A stretch of 64,000 nucleotides of DNA from the NCBI GenBank assembly GCA_905160935.1, contig CAJHZI010000533.1, positions 1,228,501 through 1,292,500 on the forward strand, written 5' to 3'. The first letter of the stretch is position 1. Each line of letters opens with the position of its first letter. Both the position numbers and the translations under genes were made by a program. The notes under the pieces are model-generated. The model had not been told where the DNA came from. It ran no database searches and saw nothing but the letters and a program-made list of their open reading frames with translations. The stretch comes from Enchytraeus crypticus. Lineage: Eukaryota; Annelida; Clitellata; Enchytraeida; Enchytraeidae. Shown here piece by piece: positions 39,320 to 44,200 of this stretch.

Positions 39320-41068
39320 CACATTACGTGGCAACGTTTGTCAATGGCTCTGCAGTTTGTTTTCGCGGTACTTTTGGTGACACGGCATTTCGGAGTGGAG
39401 AGCATGATTAAAAAGAAAAGAATCCCCTTCTTAGGGAGTTAAAAAAATAATAATAGTAATGATAACAATAATAAAGGTTTAATGTCCGTTTCCTATAGCA
39501 GGCTTACGTATGTGTTCCTCAGAATCGTTATGGTTCTAACTCTAAGCTACTCCTGTACGAATGAACCTCAGGGTGTTGTACGATTTAATCCGCTTTAGCT
39601 GCATCAACCGCTATCAAATAGCAACGTTGAGAACAAGCATCGAGTCAGAAGTAAATTACAAAAGTAAACAATAACAGTAATTTACAGAAAAGTGAACTCT
39701 CTAAACAAATGTCGCATTCATACACACCTAGAAAAATATCTACAGAAAGACATAAAGAAAGAAAGAGTGATATGGAGTCAAATCAATTGGTGAGTGATAG
39801 AATGAAAAATGGTGGACAGGTAGAGAAGAGCGAAAGAGATTCTGTCAAACGATGTAAACAGCTTCATATCTACGACCTGCTCGGGGAAGCTAGAGATTTT
39901 AAACGATTTTACATAACAGCTGCGAGAAAAACAACAAAATGAATTGTTCTAGATTTCCGTTGTTACATTGGAAACCATCTGAACCGAAATGTATCACTTC
40001 CACCTTCGCCCTCTCTCTCCCTTTCTATCTGTCTGAATCTCTCACTCTCCCTCTGTGCCAATTACATCAGTTATTAGATTTAGTATATACTTTACCGTAT
40101 CCGTGTTGTGTCCAGATTGTTGAAGAATAGACCAATTGTGGACTGCATATGTCGTAAAAAGCGAAAAGCACTAGGATACCAACCAACGCCAGAATGGGCA
40201 TTTGGTTGGTGAGCTCCTTAGCTCCAGAAATTGCTACGAAATTTTCCAATCCTCTAGCTGGAATTCAAGGGAAGATAATGATCATAAGAATATATATATA
40301 TAATCACTTTTAAAATTAAACGTAAAATAATAATTTCCACTCAACGGATCAGGCAAATGATGTCATCAGACATTAAATGCACAATTGTCCATGCCATTTC
40401 GAAAAACGACGCTATTCCGAGATATTATAAATGAAATATTCTCTAGAATAATAGCATTAGAATTGTAACGCTCAGACCATTCAATTCTATACTTCATTTA
40501 TTGGCTGGAGCCAGTGGCGATGTCGGTAAGATATTCGACCGCGGAGCAGAATATGCGGGATTCAAATTCTAGGCTCGCCCGTCACTGACATCGCTTTCGA
40601 GTGAGGAAACTGACGTTAACATTAACTTTTTCAGGCTATTCGAATGGCAGAGGTTTCCCAAAATATAGGATCGGACGGAACTGGAATTCTGAAAGAAGGA
40701 CACTAGTTACTCAACTGCTGCAGCAGCTGGAGATAGATTGAGTGGAGTTCATTTATTCGGCACAAGGAATTCCCTGTTTGTTACCAAGCGTTGCCTGCTG
40801 GCAGAACCGAGATATCGCGGTGTCAGTAACATATCCGCCGTCGAGCAACACGCCAGGAGCCATTGGTTCAGTCTACTGATTGTCATTAAAGAAATAAAAA
40901 AGTCAGAAATAATAGATAATACATAGATACAATATCACTAGGGAAAGTGGTAAAATAGCCTGTATACATTATGATATGAAAAATAGTAGTTAGGAAGAAA
41001 TATAAAATCACCACCAAATGAAAAAAACTCTGAGCTCGCGGAATGCTGGCTATTACCATATCTGTAGG

Positions 41069-41143
<75 letters not shown>

Positions 41144-41184
41144 GAGAGAGAGAGACCGACAGAGAGAGAGACAGACAGAGGCAT

Positions 41185-41227
<43 letters not shown>

Positions 41228-44200
41228 TCTCGAGTAAAATAGATAGAGCGAGAGAGAGAGAAAGAGAGAGAAAAAGAGAAAGAGAGAGTAGATATATAGT
41301 ACTAAGAGAAAGAAAGTAGGAGAGACATTCTGACTTGATTAACGACGCCATACTGAAACCTTCCTGCTATCTCTATATTCGCTGTTTATCACTAGGGAAA
41401 GTGGTAAAAAAAGCCGCTAGCAATACCATGGATATCTTATATTCCTGAAGGGGTATGTGGCAATTAGCTTACAAGTTTACTGTATTTTTAAATATAAATT
41501 TATATTTCGGTAGATTAAAGTATAAGGAAGATGAGTGAAAACTACAAGATTGGCGTCTAGCAAATTTAATTATTAGCAGTGATGAAAAGTAAGTAACTAA
41601 CCCATTGCTTGTTAACTACTTCATATATTCAACTACTATACCATATCAATACCACATATACTGGTATTAGTATTAGTAGATTAGTGTGGTATATACTATA
41701 TCATAGTCAATTGCTGGTCAATTATTTAATATACAGTCAACTGCTATATAATACTGTTCCATTGATGTTAATTGCTTCATATGCTCAACTACTATAGCAT
41801 ACTAATCCATTGGTTGTTAATTACTTCATATGGTCAACTACTCTCTCTAGTGCTCTTCCAAGCGGCAGGTCCAAGGTACATATTCCTTCTCACATGCTGC
41901 TTTTCAAGCTACATAATGAGCACACCATCGATTAACGAGTTAATCCTTTCACAATTGGCTATGCCTAATCTACACCTTAATGTAGCATATAGCATGGGAA
42001 TAATATGGCTTCCGAGATGGTTTCCCATTGCTTACCTCTGTTCCATAAAGGATTAACTGGCATGTACTCCTGGGGAAAATTTCCTGGTAAGGTGGATCAC
42101 CTCTACCTTCCTCAGCTCCTGCCGTAGTCGCCTCTTACACACACGCGGCAGACTGTTTGCAGTTGCCCTATTCTGCAGTGGTCCAAACTACACGCGGGCT
42201 CAACACGGGAAACTACTACTACCACTATTATTTCAACTACTATACCACATTAATTCATTGCTTAATAATTACTTCATCATATGTAGTTACCATACGTTAA
42301 TCACTATGGTCAACTACTGTAGAAAACCTCCTAAGCGGCTCTCAGTATTTCACTTAAGAGTTTTTATGATTTGCAATTGTGAGTTATACTAAGCTTGAAA
42401 TAGTCTTTGTGACGGTAGCTAGAGTGCGCCTAGTGGCTTCTGCTTCTAACTCTTGAAGCAATTTTACTCCAATTTGTATTTGTAAAACTAAATTTAACGT
42501 TTGTTTCCGTATCACAAGGGATACTGTCAGAAACCGCCTGGCTGGGATTCGAACCGACAGCCTCCTACTTCTCAAGCAAGCATGCTATCTATTCGGCCAT
42601 CCAGTCAGCACAACTATTATATAAAAAGTAATAAATATTATTACTAGTGTTTAACGTTTTCTCAGTATTTGATATTTAAATAAGAATTGGGATGAATATT
42701 AAAGTTTTAAAGGAAATTTCAAGTTCTTTACGCCATATAAAGAGTTGATAGCTGAAAGATTCCCATGTCAAAACAGCGCTATAGTCTAAACTAGTCCCGT
42801 GTCAAAACAGCGCTATATAGTCTAAACTAGTCCCATGTCAAACCAGCGCTATAGTCTAAACTAGTCCTATGTCTAAACAGCGCTATAGTCTAAACTAGTC
42901 CTATGTCTAAACAACGCTATATAGTCTAAACTAGTCCTATGTCAACACAGCGCTATAGTCTAAACTAGTCCCATTTCAAAACAGCGCTATGGTCTAAACT
43001 AGTCCTATGTCAAAACAGCGCTATAGTCTAAACTAGTCCCATGACAGCGTCATAGTCTAAGTTAGTCTCGCGAGACAGCATTTTGCGGTTTAATATCGCC
43101 AAAGGTAATTAAGAATGGCAATTATGCGCTGCCTTCAGACTTCTAATCACATAGAACGCTAGCCAGGTAGAGGTAACGTACGATATACGTGTTAAACTTT
43201 AGGAATCCTACTCAATGGCTCCTCAAGTAGCTAAACACAATTTTTATTCACATTTCTCTAAAGCTATCATTTCGTGACCATTTGCCATCTCTGTTAATAA
43301 GCTCGTTGTGTAACTGCATATAACTATATACACGTGCATCCTCAGTGCTTTGAAACATACAAATAAATAAATATGGGAACTGGTATCGGAAAAATAAATA
43401 ATTATGGAAACTGGTCGATACAAGTAAAATCAGGTATTCCCAACTCTCAATTGACTGGTGTTATTAAAGCTATTAATAAATTAATACCTACATCATATTA
43501 GAGTCTCAATATAATAATTATAAATGGATACCCAAGGTGTATCTGGACGGTCCCTATGGATTAGGACATCAGGACTGGAGTAAATATGAGGTGTCCATAT
43601 TGATTGGTGGAGGTATTGAAGTCATTCCATTTCTTTCTCTTCTATCCTCAAAGATAATGCTCACAGGTCGGAGAGAGGCAATCGGGACATGATGTGTAAA
43701 AAGGTCTACTTCATCTGGGTGACTCGCACCCAGCGCCACTTCGAGTGGATGACAGACATCATCAGAGAGGTGGTGCAGAAAGATCATTCCAACATTGTGG
43801 TGGTTAACACCTTCATCACACAGTTCAAGGGAAAGTTTGACTTCCGCACCACCATGCTGTATGTACATATGTGAGCGCCACTTCCAGATGATCTCAGACA
43901 GGAGTCTGTTCTCTGGCTTGAGGTCCACCACTCCCTTTGGTCGACCTGATTTCCCGGAAGTCTTGAAGGTCGTCATGAAGGAGCTTCCATCGACTAATGT
44001 ATTCGGGGTGTTCAGCTGTGGACCACCTCCCCTCACTCGCAGCGTTGAGCAGGCTTGCTCCAGGGACAACGCCTACACCAGCGATGTGCTCTTCGTTCAT
44101 CATCTCGAAAACTTTTAATCCTCATTGATTGATTGATTTATTTTGCAATAAATATACTCAATAATTATAATAATAATATTAATAATAAAGGTTTAACCTC

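Noticed and set aside
39709-39942. 77-codon frame with a charged, protein-like composition
   Set aside because: No splice sites of note, no recognised motif and no neighbour in phase. It could be chance.
40938-41351. Leu/Ser-rich and Arg/Glu-rich frames
   Set aside because: They are the two strands of the AG microsatellite.
42540-42605. tRNA gene (Ser/Leu-like A and B boxes on the minus strand)
   Set aside because: The acceptor and anticodon stems do not close, and the sequence continues into the SINE D tail shared with 37042-37165.
42761-43075. Possible CRISPR array (repeats of about 36-38 bases)
   Set aside because: Units are contiguous with no unique spacers, the host is an animal and no cas genes exist. 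It is a minisatellite.
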